Shown here: in pieces, positions 34,041 to 46,321 of the stretch
Position numbering within the stretch: the first letter of the stretch is position 1
Layout: every line of letters begins with the position of its first letter
From: Sistotremastrum niveocremeum HHB9708
Lineage: Eukaryota; Basidiomycota; Agaricomycetes; Sistotremastrales; Sistotremastraceae
Assembly (NCBI GenBank): GCA_001630475.1
Contig: KV419446.1
Coordinates: 82,408 to 146,407 of the forward strand
DNA length: 64,000 nucleotides
Direction of reading: 5' to 3'
Made by a program: the position numbers and the translations under genes
The notes under the pieces: generated by a model
What the model was told of the DNA's origin: nothing
What the model saw: only the letters and a program-made list of their open reading frames with translations
Databases searched by the model: none

Positions 34041-37000
34041 ATGTCCTCCTCTGCATCCTCAAGGCTGCACCACGTCATGCGTCGTTTATATCCGACATCG
34101 CAGGATATTCATGAGGAGAAGGTGCACGGAAAATCAAGATCAAAGGGACGACGAGGTGTCATCACCGAAGACGCGGAGAGCCAGCCTCGACAGAGACGAT
34201 ACGACGAGGAGAAGGCTTTGCCTATGCCAGCTTTGACTCCTGTTCAACCTAAGAAAGCGAGAATATCACCTTCGGGGGGTTTGAAGGTTCATTGGGCGAG
34301 GTTCAAGGTGCGTCTTTTGTGATGATGATCTGGCGTTTCAGGGTAGGAATATTGATGTGAATTTGTGTCTTATTCAGAAACGGATAGGGACAGGGAGTGC
34401 ATTCAGCGAGTCGATACTGGATGTGGGCGATGGGACGGATGCGAGCGGGTCATACAAGCCACATAGTCTCTTCCGGCAGAACGGGAACGCTCAGGATGGT
34501 CAAGACGAGCTGGACGAGGTTGATGAAGTCGTCGTTGACAACATGTTGATGCACTCTGGAGTTCCGGGCAGCGTCACACATTCTGAACACCTTTCGTCGC
34601 CCGAAGCCCCTTCACACGGCCAACAGACAGATCAATCAGAGACATTTACGGCCGGGACAGGCACAGGCGCTCGATCCGAAGGTTTATTCGAACGGTTCCC
34701 ACTGTTGACTTGGTTGAGATGGAGAGTGTGGCCTGCACTTGTTGGCGTGTTCACTCTGCGGTTCTTCGAGCCGAAGATGGAGGAACATTATCGCAAAGAA
34801 GTCTGGTATACGTCCAAGAGTCTTGCCATCTATACGGCATTGTTCTACGTTATCAACTGGATCCTTGGAGTCATCGTCGTACCCAGACCGCTCGTTACCG
34901 CGGATAGGTACTTTTACTGGTGTATGGCGCCATTGTCGACCCTCCCACTCCCCTTCTTGATCATCTACGACTTCCCCCAAAACCGTCCCATCTTCTACCA
35001 AATTTATCTCGCTTGGAGTACCTGGATATGGGGGTTGTATCAGATATTATTCCTGTTCGTTGCCCTGTCCCCTTCCTAGATGACTATCCTGACGATTTTA
35101 TCTTCAGCAATCTCTGCGGGTTCTATCCTCCCGCTAGAGAGTTGTTCTCGTGCAACCACAAGGACTTCCTCGGTACATTCTAGTACGTGCTCTCGCTCCA
35201 CCGCTTATCATGCTGGCACCAATCATCAACCGTTCTAGCTACACCTCCGCGCTTCCTACCCTGGCGCTTTTCGCTCTCCGACAAGAACGCTTCCCAGCGC
35301 TGTGTGGAGCATTCGTCCAACTCGTGTTCTTCAGTACGTTCTAGGCCTTCTGTCTGTCATACGTCAAATCATTAACGCGTGATGGCCAGTTGGATTCGTA
35401 ACGCCAGAAAAGCACAATTGGTGGAGGAATATACTCAACTTTGTCGCCTTCCAAGCCTTCCTTCTCTATGTCCATTACAAACGCGAGACCGTATGTATAC
35501 CCTACTTCCTTCACAGCGCTGCAATACTGACGTCTTCTCCAGAGCGATCGTCGGCTTTATTCGCTAAGGGACCAGCTCAAGATTCAATTCAAGGCTACCC
35601 AGAAAGCGCAAGTCTCCGAACGCAAAGCGGCCGATTCGAAGAGGAGATTGACTAGCTACATCTTCCATGTACGTTCTCTCCTCTTTCAGATGTATCCAAG
35701 CTCACGACGTCATCAATTCACAGGAAGTCCGTGTTCCGCTCAACACAGCCAGTAAGCTCCTTCCTCCGTTCGCCGTATTCGCCTACTGAATGCCAATCCT
35801 TGTAGTGCTTGCCGTTCAGAACATGGAAGCTTCCGGGAAGCTTGTGAGAGATAAAGACAACGATATTGAGTTCTCAGCGCTGGAGGGTAGTTTGAGTATG
35901 ATGTCGAAAGTGTTGAATGATGTTCTCGATTTGTATGTCTTCCTCCTCCTATCTCTCGCTTTGAGCACCCGCACGTCCTTGTACCCTCCTCCTCCCTATC
36001 TCCTCTTCTTCGTCGTGATTTCTCACCTTACTTCATTCACAGCAACCGCCTGGACGCTGGCAAATTCGAATCAGTCTCAAAGCCCTACCCACTCCACACT
36101 GTGATTCGGTCGATGCTTATCCCCCTCAAGCTTGCTTCCAACGCCCGCGGTCTCCAACTCATCACCGAACTGGACAAAGGGATCGACGACATCGCCCGAC
36201 GAGCCCTATATACGGCCCAGGGTCTCAATAGGGATCAGATCGAGAAGTTGATGGAGGTGGATGGCGAAGAGGACGGGATTGTAGTTGGGGATGAAATGAG
36301 GTTGAGGCAGATCGTTACCAATCTCACTTCGTGAGTCTCGCTTTCTTCGTCGTAGTGCAGGGTGGAGTCCAATGACATCTGCGCTCAGGAATGCCACCAA
36401 GTTCACTCAGACTGGTGGCAAAATTCGCGTCGTCACCAAGCTTCTCTTCCCGTCGGCGCCAGTTCCTCACGACGGTTATTCGCAACGGCCATCGACAGAT
36501 CAAGCTCCGGGTGGACCGTCAGCGACGGCGACGAATCCCCTTTCAACGAATCATCTGAATCAACATAATCTGGATTCTAGTGCGGTCGATAATATCGTTG
36601 TGAGAATCGAGGTACACGAGTACGTATTCTCTCTGCTCCTTCCTGGGTGCGCCAGACGCTGACGATGCCACAGTACTGGTGTTGGGATTCGGGCTAAGGA
36701 GTTGATCGACAACAAGCTTTGTGAGTATCCTACGAATGTCATCTATCATTCAATCATGTCTAATACTTCTTCGACTTTCAGTCAGCCCATATGTTCAGAC
36801 CGAGGTTCGTTCTCTCGTAAACATTCTATTCGCTATCTGACTTTCGTCTTCCTCTAGATCGGGCGTTATCAAGGTGGCAAAGGCACAGGTCTAGGCCTCG
36901 CCCTCGTACGTCGCATCGTAAAGCTCTCCGGCGGCCGTCTAGGCGTTCAATCCAAGCTCGGTGTCGGATCGACCTTCTGGGTCGAACTCGGCCTCGGAGT

Positions 37001-38427
37001 AGGCAAGAAAGCGATTGCGAGCGGAGGCGATCTCATCTCCCGAGCCACATTACCCATGATCCCTCCTGACATGAGTACCGGCAGTACGTTACGACCTGAA
37101 GGGAGTGGATATATGGAAAGGGGTGATGCCGATACAATTGGCGATGCGGATTTCAGCCGTGATCCTGCGTATGGCCCTGGACCTGGATCGGAGGGTGGTG
37201 TCGGTGCAGGAGAGGAAGGGGGGATGAGTGAGAGCCATGACATCACGCCTACGCCTACGAAGATGACGGAACGGAATGAGGAGAGAACTATGGGAGAGGG
37301 ATATGATCAGCTGGAACGCTTGGCGAATAATGATAGGTCACATAGTCGGTTGATGGAGCAACGTGCGTACCCTCCTTCTCTCATCTCTTCGTGAACTGAT
37401 GCTCATCTATGTATGTAGGCGGCAAGTTTGACTTCGAGTCCCAATCTCAGAATACTCGGAAGCAGAGTACGATGACGAACGGCTCGAGCTCCCATGGTTC
37501 ACCTGTCAACGATAACATGCCTCCATCACCTGCGCCTCTCAGTTCCAGTCACGATTCCTCGTCACTACCCTCTCCTCTCACCAACTCAACACCGATCATG
37601 CCTACATCTCCTATCGGACTACCTTACCCTCAACCGGCTGCGCCCCTTCCACCTCAATCTGACCCTCTCTCCTTATCAAATACCATGGTGTCATTTGACT
37701 CCTCCTCACCTACGCCGAATAAGAAGACGGCGCGACTATCACTTCGGCTTGACACGCCTCTGACGTGTCTCGTCGTCGATGACGATCCTCTGACTCGTCA
37801 GCTCATGTCGAGGATGTTAAAGAGACTCGGATGTGTAGTCGATACAGCGCCGAATGGGCAAGTAGCTGTCGAGATGGTCTGCGCTCCTTCAGCTGAGGAT
37901 TCCGCGGGGGCCTCCGGAAATGCAGTTGATGGCAATTCGCCTACGTCGAATTGTAATACTTGTCATCAGCTGCATAAGTATTCTATCATTTTCTTGGATA
38001 ATCAGATGGTAAGTCATCTTCAGCATCGTCTATCAATGCTGAGGCGGTAGCTAATGCGAATGATTCGTAGCCTATCTTGTCTGGACTGGATGCCGTTTCG
38101 AAGCTCCGGGAGCTCGGGAGGGACGACTTCGTCGTTGGCGTTACGGGTAACGCGATGCTATCCGACCAGGGTATGTCATGCCGCCACACATGGACTATCT
38201 ATCGCTCATGCACATGATCAACAGAGGAGTACATCCAGGCCGGCGTTGACCACGTCCTCACTAAACCCGTGTTTGAATCAAGTCTCAAAAGTATGCTAGT
38301 CAAAGCCGATGAACGACGAAAGCACCACAAACGGAACGCAGGTTCATCTATACCTATACCCACCCCCTCATATCCTCCAGCTGCAGTTCTTAATATGGCA
38401 TCTAACGGCGACTCAACACCGTCATGA
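34041..38427 (+). CDS. Transmembrane hybrid histidine kinase
   Basis: Two-component phosphorelay sensor, 1157 aa in 16 exons: 34041..34307, 34378..35017, 35080..35182, 35239..35333, 35390..35490, 35543..35668, 35724..35751, 35806..35932, 36043..36330, 36389..36619, 36675..36721, 36783..36805, 36858..37362, 37419..38008, 38071..38170, 38225..38427. The N-terminus (about 200 aa) is disordered. About five hydrophobic segments follow (residues ~200-400, for example SLAIYTALFYVINWILGVIV). The dimerisation H-box SYIFHEVRVPLNTAMLAV puts the phospho-His at about 444. ATPase boxes: NLTSNATKFT, DTGVGI and GGKGTGLGLAL. The receiver has acidic residues at ~981-983, phospho-Asp ~1054 in FLDNQMP, Thr in GVTGNA and Lys ~1104 in LTKPV. 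A Ser/Pro linker of about 200 aa separates kinase and receiver. It probably signals through an Ypd1-like transmitter; the ligand is unknown. Confidence 0.95.
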
Positions 38428-39550
38428 CATTGACTCACGTTCATTCATTGACTTCCATCCTTTATCACCTCATTTCACCATAGCTCACGTGCATCTATCT
38501 CGGATCTCACGCTCACTGCTTTATCTTATTATCATCTATCATCTGCGCCTTGCATAATCTTTACTCTATATGTTATGTGTTGATATCGATGGGCTCTGTG
38601 AATTGGCGAATCCGCCTTCTCTCTTTGTATTGCCGAGATTTTTTGGGTTTCCTGCATTTCAGAGTGTAGATCGATAATGGTTTACACCTATATCCCTGAT
38701 TGCGTTTACGAACTAATACATGATTGTGCGTCATTTGGGAACCACCTAATATTTGGCTTCGTAACCGCGGTACCTGTCTGCATTCGTCGGAATGACCTTA
38801 CGGAAGATCACGCTGACTCATCAAGGTGACCCGATCCTTGTTCGAAGAAATCCTGGGTTGCGGGAATGTAAAGCTAGGACAAGTCTTCTCGGAAAAAGAT
38901 TGGATAATACTTCGCTATGATACTCGAATATACAGAGTTTGTATTCTAAGAGAGAGTAAAGAATGCACATGATATTAGAATGATGTCTATGTACGGAATG
39001 GGCCGAGTGACCCAGGTCACTTCCTTCTGACCAAGTCCGACAGTAATTCGGATATCGTCTGCGCTCTCGAATCAGGCTCGACACGTTCTTTTTCACCCAC
39101 CCACCGCTCCCTTTTCTGCAGTATGCGTCTGGCGCACATTATACCAAGTATAAGAAATACGGCACGAACGTTATATATGCTGCATAATATGCACTATGAA
39201 ATTGGGAGTTTACATCATTGCAAGACATACCATCAAGAAACCAGACGCATTCTGTTCGATTCTGGAACGTGGAATCTCACGATACTGCAGTGGCCCACCC
39301 ACCCTCGCAGCTCAGATCCCCTCCAGCTTCGGGCAGGTGTTTCGGTTGACAAACCCTTCGGGTTTTTGCCCATCACTTACCTGTCTTCTTCTCGTAGTGC
39401 TTGTTCTAATAGTTCATACGCTGTGCTGATGGACTTGCCGAGACTCTGTCATACTGAGTGAATAGTTGAAGTCTTCAACATTATATTTTGGGAACGTGTC
39501 AAGACAATCATAGAGTTTCTTTCAATTACATCGCGCGTACAGAGCATAAT
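38428..39550. other. Intergenic between convergent genes
   Basis: Convergent 3' ends of the histidine kinase gene and the F-box/LRR gene. T-rich DNA just after 38428 is consistent with the kinase 3' untranslated region. ORFs of about 90-110 aa (for example 39123-39461 +) show no recognisable domain. Confidence 0.5.
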
Positions 39551-41516
39551 TTAGGTCACCAGAACCAGTTCGGACACATATTGACGCAACAAATCAGCAT
39601 CGTACTCAGCAGGACTCAACTCTACATTGCGAAGTTCAACTGTATCGATGGGGCATCCACCGTCCTTCCGTCTCTTCAAGAAATCCTGCAGCATGTACGC
39701 GGTTCCCGAGCATTCATCGAGTGTTAGGGCGGCCAAGCTTGGACAAGACAATGGCGCTGGTAGAATATCTTCAAGATTGTCGATCGTGCACTTCTTCAGG
39801 GTAATCGACTGAAGGGAAGAACAAGCTAGAAGAAAGCCTCGAGTGGCTGCGCTGGGCAGTGTCTTCTTGTCTGTCTCATTACCGGCGATTGTGACCTTCG
39901 GAAGATCGCGGAATGGTGTCAATTTCAAGCAATCAAAGAATACTGCGAAGTCCGGGGGTAGGGCTTCCTCCTCTGGTGCACCCATAGGAAGATTCATGAT
40001 TCTGTCATGACCAAATGACACTTGGAAAAGTGCCGCAAGATCGACTGCTGCTGACGAAGTGGTCGTTGGCAACAGACGGGCCGTCAATCGTGCATTCACG
40101 CCTCCGTCCACCAGAAGAACGATGAGTTCCGATCCTTTTCGTAAAAATCTTGCGAAATCTGTATTGCTTAAATCCTCAGGCGATGGCATGGCCGGCGCCA
40201 ATATCTCCGGCAATCGAAAGACGACGAGATCGACGAGATTGATCTGTCTGATACGAAGGAAAGTGATCGTGGAGAATATCCGAGTAATCTCGGGGAACCA
40301 CATCTTGGTGATCGAGAGCACACGCAACTCTTCAAAACTGCATTTCGCTCGCTCGGTGTCTCCTGGTCCGGGTCTTGTATCGTGGAGGGAGGAACAGGCC
40401 GAGAGATTGAGACCCTGCAAATTAGGCAGCTTGCATAGCAAGTGCATTGTACTCGAGATCGTACCAGTGGTATGGCGGCAGTGATCCAGATGTACCGACT
40501 TCAGATTGGGGAGGTTAACGATGTCATCCGGCACTTCCGTACTGTACAGCCGCAGTGTGGTGAGTTCAGCTGGTGGTTCTTTGAAAAAGAAGGCGAATAA
40601 GGTTCGCGACTTTTTCAAAGCCAAGGTGGCCACTTCGGGATTACTAGAGTAGATGCCCGAGTACACGTCAAGCGAACGAAGCTGTTCACCGACTAATCCA
40701 AGACCATTCGGATGCAACCTAACTAGCTCATCTTCGAATGTCATATGAAGCGAAGCGCATCGAGCAACAATAGGATGTAGGTCTTTCGCGTGAGTCCCGA
40801 AAGTCATAGCGGGCTCCCGCGCTTGGGGGCTACTATATTCTCCAAAGTAGGCGTACGCATGATGATTGTGGAGGCCATCCGGTCGTCGCTTCAGAACGGG
40901 AGGAATGGACAGATGCAAAGGAAGGCCCAATCCTCGACACTCCAGCACTAGGGCTACATCTGCGGCGTCCCACGCCATGTGACATCTGCCAAACAACGTT
41001 GGATTATGCAGAGCTACTTGTCTCCAACGCTTGGAACTGCTTGATCGTTTATAAGGGCGTAGGACGTAGTAACGGGAACACGTACACATATAAGACCTGA
41101 AACCATTTGGAAGGACCATCGACATCGGTTGTTTTCGGCTTCATGTCGATCTCTTTCAAACTGACATAGTGCCCAAATATCTTTCCGAGAATCTCATTGG
41201 GAATGCGGTCGATATAGAGCCGTCCGTTCAGCGTTGAGTTAACCAAGGCGCGCCTGCGATTCAATGTATCGCGAACCCTTGTTAAGGTGCTTTCCATATA
41301 TTCTTGGGACCGTTCGTAGTTATCAGAGCCAGACTCATCAGCTATATGATATCTAGATGATTGAGACGTAGCGAAGGAAGTTGTCAGTCGTTTGAAGCCC
41401 TTGCAGCCGACGACTCACGCCCGCTTCTCAATCTTAGACGCCAGAATCTGGATCAATTGTTCCTCAGATAAGCTTGAGGCGATGAGCTCAGTCGATGTTG
41501 ACAGTACGACATCCAT
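39551..41516 (-). CDS. F-box/leucine-rich protein
   Basis: Agaricomycete-type F-box protein, 616 aa. Exons 41516..41419, 41352..41086 and 41036..39551. A short helical N-terminus (LSEEQLIQILASKIEKR) leads into the F-box IDRIPNEILGKIFGHYVSLK. Intron 2 then joins WFQVLYV to SKRWRQVALHNPTLF, the usual second half. The rest is long and Leu-rich, with spaced motifs such as LRSLDVYSG, LTTLRLYSTEVP, LPNLKSVHLDHC, LPNLQGLNLSACSSL and LAALTLDECSG, typical of an LRR solenoid that presents a substrate to the SCF ligase. The first exon would be missed if the ATG at 41297 were used; the 41516 start is preferred because the GTGAGT..CTAG intron keeps phase. Confidence 0.85.
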
Positions 41517-41744
41517 GGCGTTATTATACAGTGAGGCGGGGGCATTCAAAGACCTGTTGCCTTGTCCTAGATTTCAGAACAAAGGCGTTCGGGAAGGGAG
41601 TGCTCGGCGTCATCCATCCCGAATCGGAATCGCCGGATGACCCGGATCCCGAAAGCGTTCCGGCAACTCGGCGTTCTAAGCGGCTTTGTATACGTACCCG
41701 AATGATGAGAGAAAACACGCCAGTAAATGATTTATTCAACAAGC

Positions 41745-43394
41745 TCAATATTGAACTGCGTAGTACACTTCTCCATTAGATGTTTCGTCATCAGACGTTC
41801 GATATGATTTGATGAACATCCTGCCATGCAAGCTGTTGAAAGCTTCAATACCATAAGGCTCACCCCGCGCAACTGGGGGTGTAAGGTGACAACTCCGTAC
41901 TCGCGTGCGTGCCGCATTAAGAATGGTGAGGTCTACGATCTTACTTGAGTCGCGGAAATATGTGCCCGTCACTATCGAAGCCCCACCGGCGGATCGAGCA
42001 AAGTGATCGACGCCTGATGAGTCAAGATCACGGACGTGGAAAGCCAAGAGTCGATCTTCACAAAGGAAGAGTGAGCCCAAATGAGTAGTGGTTATATCTT
42101 CTAATGTGTCTTCTTCGGAGAGATTGAAGTCGGCGAGATGTACCGCCCCGGTCGGGAGGTGGCGGGGAAGTTGCACGATATTTGGTGATGGCCAAACCGG
42201 AACGTCAAAGGCATGTGTAACTTCTAGTTCACGCTCCGACCAATCGATCTCAGATGACTGTGAGACATCTGGGCTATCATCAGAGTCCAATAGGTCCAAC
42301 GGGATGTTGGCGATGTGGAACTTATGAATTAGCCGTCCGCTTTCGGGCGATTCTGTAGGTGCATTAGCAGTCCGGATGATGATCTTCCGGATCTGCTTAT
42401 TGATAGAAAGTGATGATATCCAAAATCCCTGTCGCTAGCGTCAGCACAGTCAACAAATAGTAAAAATAAAGGTATACCCTGGAGCTGGCCAACCGATCAG
42501 GGAACCGAAGGATGAAGCCTAATTTCTGGACATAATTCGCCAAGCGCACGTTTCGCCGATTGGAAGTGGCTGCGAGTAAAATCTCATCATCCAAAGTAAG
42601 ATCGAATGGCCTATCAGAGAGTGCGATTTCTTGTCGATTCAAGATGATCGGCGGCGCGGGACCTTTGCGCTCGTCTGGGAAAAGCAACTTGAATGCATGA
42701 ACAGTCCTGTAAGATGATGAATCAGCCCCCAATATTTCATCACATGATGAGAGGAATGCTTCACCAATCTTCACGATTCTCATTTTCTCTTGTGGTGAAT
42801 ATCAGTCGCACCTCCCCACCCCCTAGTACCTGACTCGTAAATCGAGGAATATACTTCGAGATACCCAGATCGAGATAGATATAGTTCCACCCCGACTCAG
42901 CTCTCTTGATGCGAATGCGAGAAGTGTTCTTGATATGTTCGATATACCACGAATTTCCAGGAAGACCGAGCATATTGATAGTCTGCCCGTAAAATTTAGA
43001 AGCGTATACGAAGGAACGCTTGGGTTTCATGACTGGCTGATTCATAGCGTCTGAGATACTGATTGCTCGTGCTGCGAGATATATGAGTTGATCGACGGGT
43101 ACTGTCTCGATTGTGTGTCCGGTCGGAAGGGGTAGGTCATCCTGATCAGAAGCATACATCCAAAATTGTCGAGATGTTCGGCCTAGATGGTATAGCTGGC
43201 TGCATGTCTGTTCAACTGAATCATCGTCAATCTGTGATGTTCAAGAGGCCACAAACCCGGGTCAGATTGTACAGTTCACGGAGGCTGGCGCCCCGCACGA
43301 TGAGCGGTATCAGCTCAATGGGAAGGGTGAGGAGGTTCAGAGATCGCATCATCTCATAAGCAAAGCTGCTCAAAGGGCTGGACGTTGAGACCAT
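41745..43394 (-). CDS. F-box-like protein, family 2 member F
   Basis: 497 aa, exons 43394..43257, 43207..42765, 42706..42478 and 42428..41745. F-box: LLTLPIELIPLIVRGASLRE, LYNLTR, then after the first intron TCSQLYHLGRTSRQFW. Like the five family-1 proteins it has a phase-0 intron before a TC motif and ends in AVQY, but the body differs, so it belongs to a second subfamily. The divergent partner at 44130-45969 shares LPLPTGH/LALPIGH, SWY, LGGG and HIANIP/HVARLP segments and the first three intron positions and phases (0, 2, 0). Intron 2 uses GTGAAG, intron 3 GTATAC. An SCF adaptor role is inferred; targets unknown. Confidence 0.8.
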
Positions 43395-44129
43395 GTTGCA
43401 GAGCTCAGAGCTATAAGACAGCGAGTGCGCAGGTACTAGTAGCTGGATGACGAGGAAACGAGAGGCCGGGAATATCCGCCGAGAACCTCGAAAATACCCA
43501 ACAAAATTCGGGCTGAGTCACCATCTTCATGTTGGACCTCAAAGTTCATTATGGTACTCCTCCCTCTGCTTGTATATCTGTACCCTTTGAATGAGATTCC
43601 CAAGCATTATTCAAAGCTCATACTTATGAGTGAACGGTTCGGATGAATAGGCAAGCCGTTTCTCGTTTCTCGGTCGGACACCTCGGTCACGATCTCCTTA
43701 GAACGTACTAGTATCAAGCTTTAAACAATAGCAAGAAACGTACTCTTATTCTTGTCGTGCATCCGTTTGTCTTGCTAATCTACGATTTTTCATGCCAGCG
43801 TCGGCCTCTGCAATAATGTCGGCTAGCTCGGCCGACGGGCTGACTACGCAGTACGCGCATTTCAATGGACACATTTTACGTTATTGTCAACAATTGTTAG
43901 CCTGTTCCGTCATGACAAGGAGGTCGTGAAGACAATCAATGATCTTACCGACGAAAGGAGTGGCAAATGGCTCTTCTGCCTTGTCTTGGACTCTCGGCCA
44001 AGCACGCGGCATCGCTCAATTCGCATAAAAGGCGATCGACTTATCTTCGTTGAGTCCAAATTCTTCCCCTGTCTCTTTCCACTACATAACTTCATCGACA
44101 TTTTCTATGCTTGACGCCGACAAACTATC
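43395..44129. promoter_or_regulatory. Bidirectional promoter region
   Basis: 735 bp between the start codons of two divergently transcribed, homologous F-box-like genes, so both promoters must lie here or overlap it. An ATG at 44107, out of frame with the right-hand gene, opens a short upstream frame that overlaps its start. No specific factor site was identified. Confidence 0.5.
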
Positions 44130-45969
44130 ATGCTCAATCATCAATCACACTCGCTCATCATGCCGACTACATTTCCTTGTCTTCCCCCGGAGCTGGTACT
44201 CCTCATCATGGAAAACAATTCACTTCGCGATCTATACAATCTTTCAACTGTTCGTCGATCTATTGTGCCGAACAAATCCACCACTGACTAACCCTTAGAC
44301 TTGTCACGCATTCCGTATTCTGGCACACACGGATCGACAATACTGGCTAGGTGCATCGGACTTCGATTCATTGGCCCTGCCAATTGGGCACATTTCGTCC
44401 GATTTTACTCTGAAACTTCTCGTGCGGCTCGTTGCGCGAACCGTCAAGTTCGCCGAACAAATTCGAGGCAACAAGATCTGTAACCCCAGAGGCTATACTG
44501 CGTATGGTCCCACCAGAGCCAACAACGACATCGCAGAAGAATCGTTACTGGAAGGACCCTACAGATACGCACAACTTTCTGGCGATTCCTGGTACCTCAT
44601 GACCCAAAAATCTCCGTTTTTCAGAGGCAAGGCATTCATCAGAAGAGCCAGGCCTGGCTGGGAAGATATATCATGTGTATTGGACCTTAGCCCCCTTGCG
44701 AAACATTGTTCGTTAGCAGGGCCGGGCTGTACTTTGGGAGGTGGAAGGGTGGTGCTGGCATGTCTGGAATCGTTTGAAATGGATTATCTGAACGAGCATC
44801 CGAGACACATTGACTGCAGGTAAGCAAAGTCTGGCCCATGGAGACAAACCATGACATATTTTTCAATGTTTTCAGTCACCTCAGACTCATGGAAGTTCAA
44901 TTTCCCAACGAGAACGAACCACCCACCGCCCCCAAGCTCGCATTATCCATAGTTGTGAAGCTCCGAGCTGCTGCTCGAGATGTCCAATTCTTTGAACATT
45001 TCGTCGTGAGCGACAGTTTCGTGTGGGATCACGGCGTAGGGTGGCAGGTGGTCAATGTCAAGACCCTCCGTTGTGCGAATCTCATGTTTCCAAAAGATTT
45101 ATTATTTCAGGAGACGTACAAGGAGATGACTGTGAGACAATGATTATTTCACCATCACAGCGAATCTCAATGCATCGCATGTTCTTTAGCTTCCCCACGA
45201 AATACGCTTATATGTATCTCTACGTCTCGCCGTCGTGTGGAGACAATCCGTCACCTCCCGTGGAATAGTTGCGATGCATCACGTTGCCCGCCTTCCTGAT
45301 TTCTTATTTAAGGGAGACGAATCTTCCCTCTTGGATATGCGCGATGGGATCTTGACATGCAAAGACGTGAATGTGGAGATCTTCAGCACTGATACATTCA
45401 TTCGCAGACATATGCGGTCTAGCGTTGAACTCGATCTTGCATCTCCACCCATCGGGGCGAGATTCCTGCAGTACACCCTTGTGCCAGCGTACAAGAGGTT
45501 TCCCAATGAAACCTCACCTCCCATCAAAATCTGGAACTTCCACTCTCTTTATCTCCTTCCAACTAACGAGCTCAAGTCCTATCCGAGTCGTTCGGTCGAC
45601 TGTACAGGAATCAATACCAACTATTGCCGTGATGCCCTCGGAGCAGTACGGTACAGAGGCCTCCTCAAACCCGGACAAGAATTCACGTTATTTTTCCTGA
45701 ACCACGAGAACACGCGACTTGAATCTCGGAATTTCCGCTGTCCAATCATTGCGGGAGTACAGCATTTTACGGGATTAACGTACGACGAATCGCGGGGCAT
45801 TATACTCATGGAGGCAAGCATGGAGAATAGTGTGGACAAGAGAATGTTCAGAGTAAATTATGCTGACGACGAGCGGAGCATGCTCACGGAGAATCATTCA
45901 GCAGCCGGTCGCCTAAATTGGCTACAGGAATGGTTTTATTCAGCGAAACGCCTTGTTGTGCACGGGTAG
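44130..45969 (+). CDS. F-box-like protein, family 2 member G
   Basis: Partner of the gene at 41745-43394, 558 aa if the ATG at 44130 is used (44160 is in frame and equally plausible). Exons 44130..44249, 44299..44819, 44876..45131 and 45190..45969; introns 49, 56 and 58 nt in phases 0, 2 and 0, like its partner. F-box: LPPELVLLIMENNSLRDLYN then, after intron 1, TCHAFRILAHTDRQYW. The third intron was placed on a strong GTGAGA donor and CTTTAG acceptor; it restores RLYVSLRLAVVWRQSVTSRG and HHVARLPDFLFKGDE, which align with the partner. The C-terminus (ENTRLESRNF, GLTYDESRGI, MFRVNYAD) aligns too but continues about 35 residues past the usual end, so the typical QY terminus is lost. SCF adaptor inferred. 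Confidence 0.78.
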
Positions 45970-46321
45970 ATTCTAGACTGAACGCTTTTTATGCTTGTCA
46001 CACCTCTCTTTTGTACCTCTGAGATGATAGTGTGTTGATTGAGAAATCCATGACGTTGTGGGCCTGTTTGCAGGCTTGATGGGCTAGCGTATCGCGTCTG
46101 ATTCAAGTATACAGGAGCATTGTGCAGTTGGCATTGAGACACATAAGAATGACGAGTGCAAGAGGATCGCAGGAATAAGCCTAAGTACGTAATGATTAAG
46201 ATTTAGAGTGAGATATAGGATAACTGAAACACCGCGTCACTCAAGACGTACAGTGAACACGAATAGAGCAAACCGCCGTTTCGCCGAAACCGAGACAGAA
46301 TGATTGATAAAGCTTGAAAGT
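45970..46321. other. Short convergent intergenic gap
   Basis: 352 bp between convergent 3' ends, expected to hold both 3' untranslated regions. No gene seen. Confidence 0.5.

Noticed and set aside
44838-45234. Apparent break between two frames of the F-box-like gene G
   Set aside because: An intron from 45132 to 45189 with a strong GTGAGA donor restores a product that aligns with the divergent paralogue. An earlier idea of two smaller introns gave poorer alignment.
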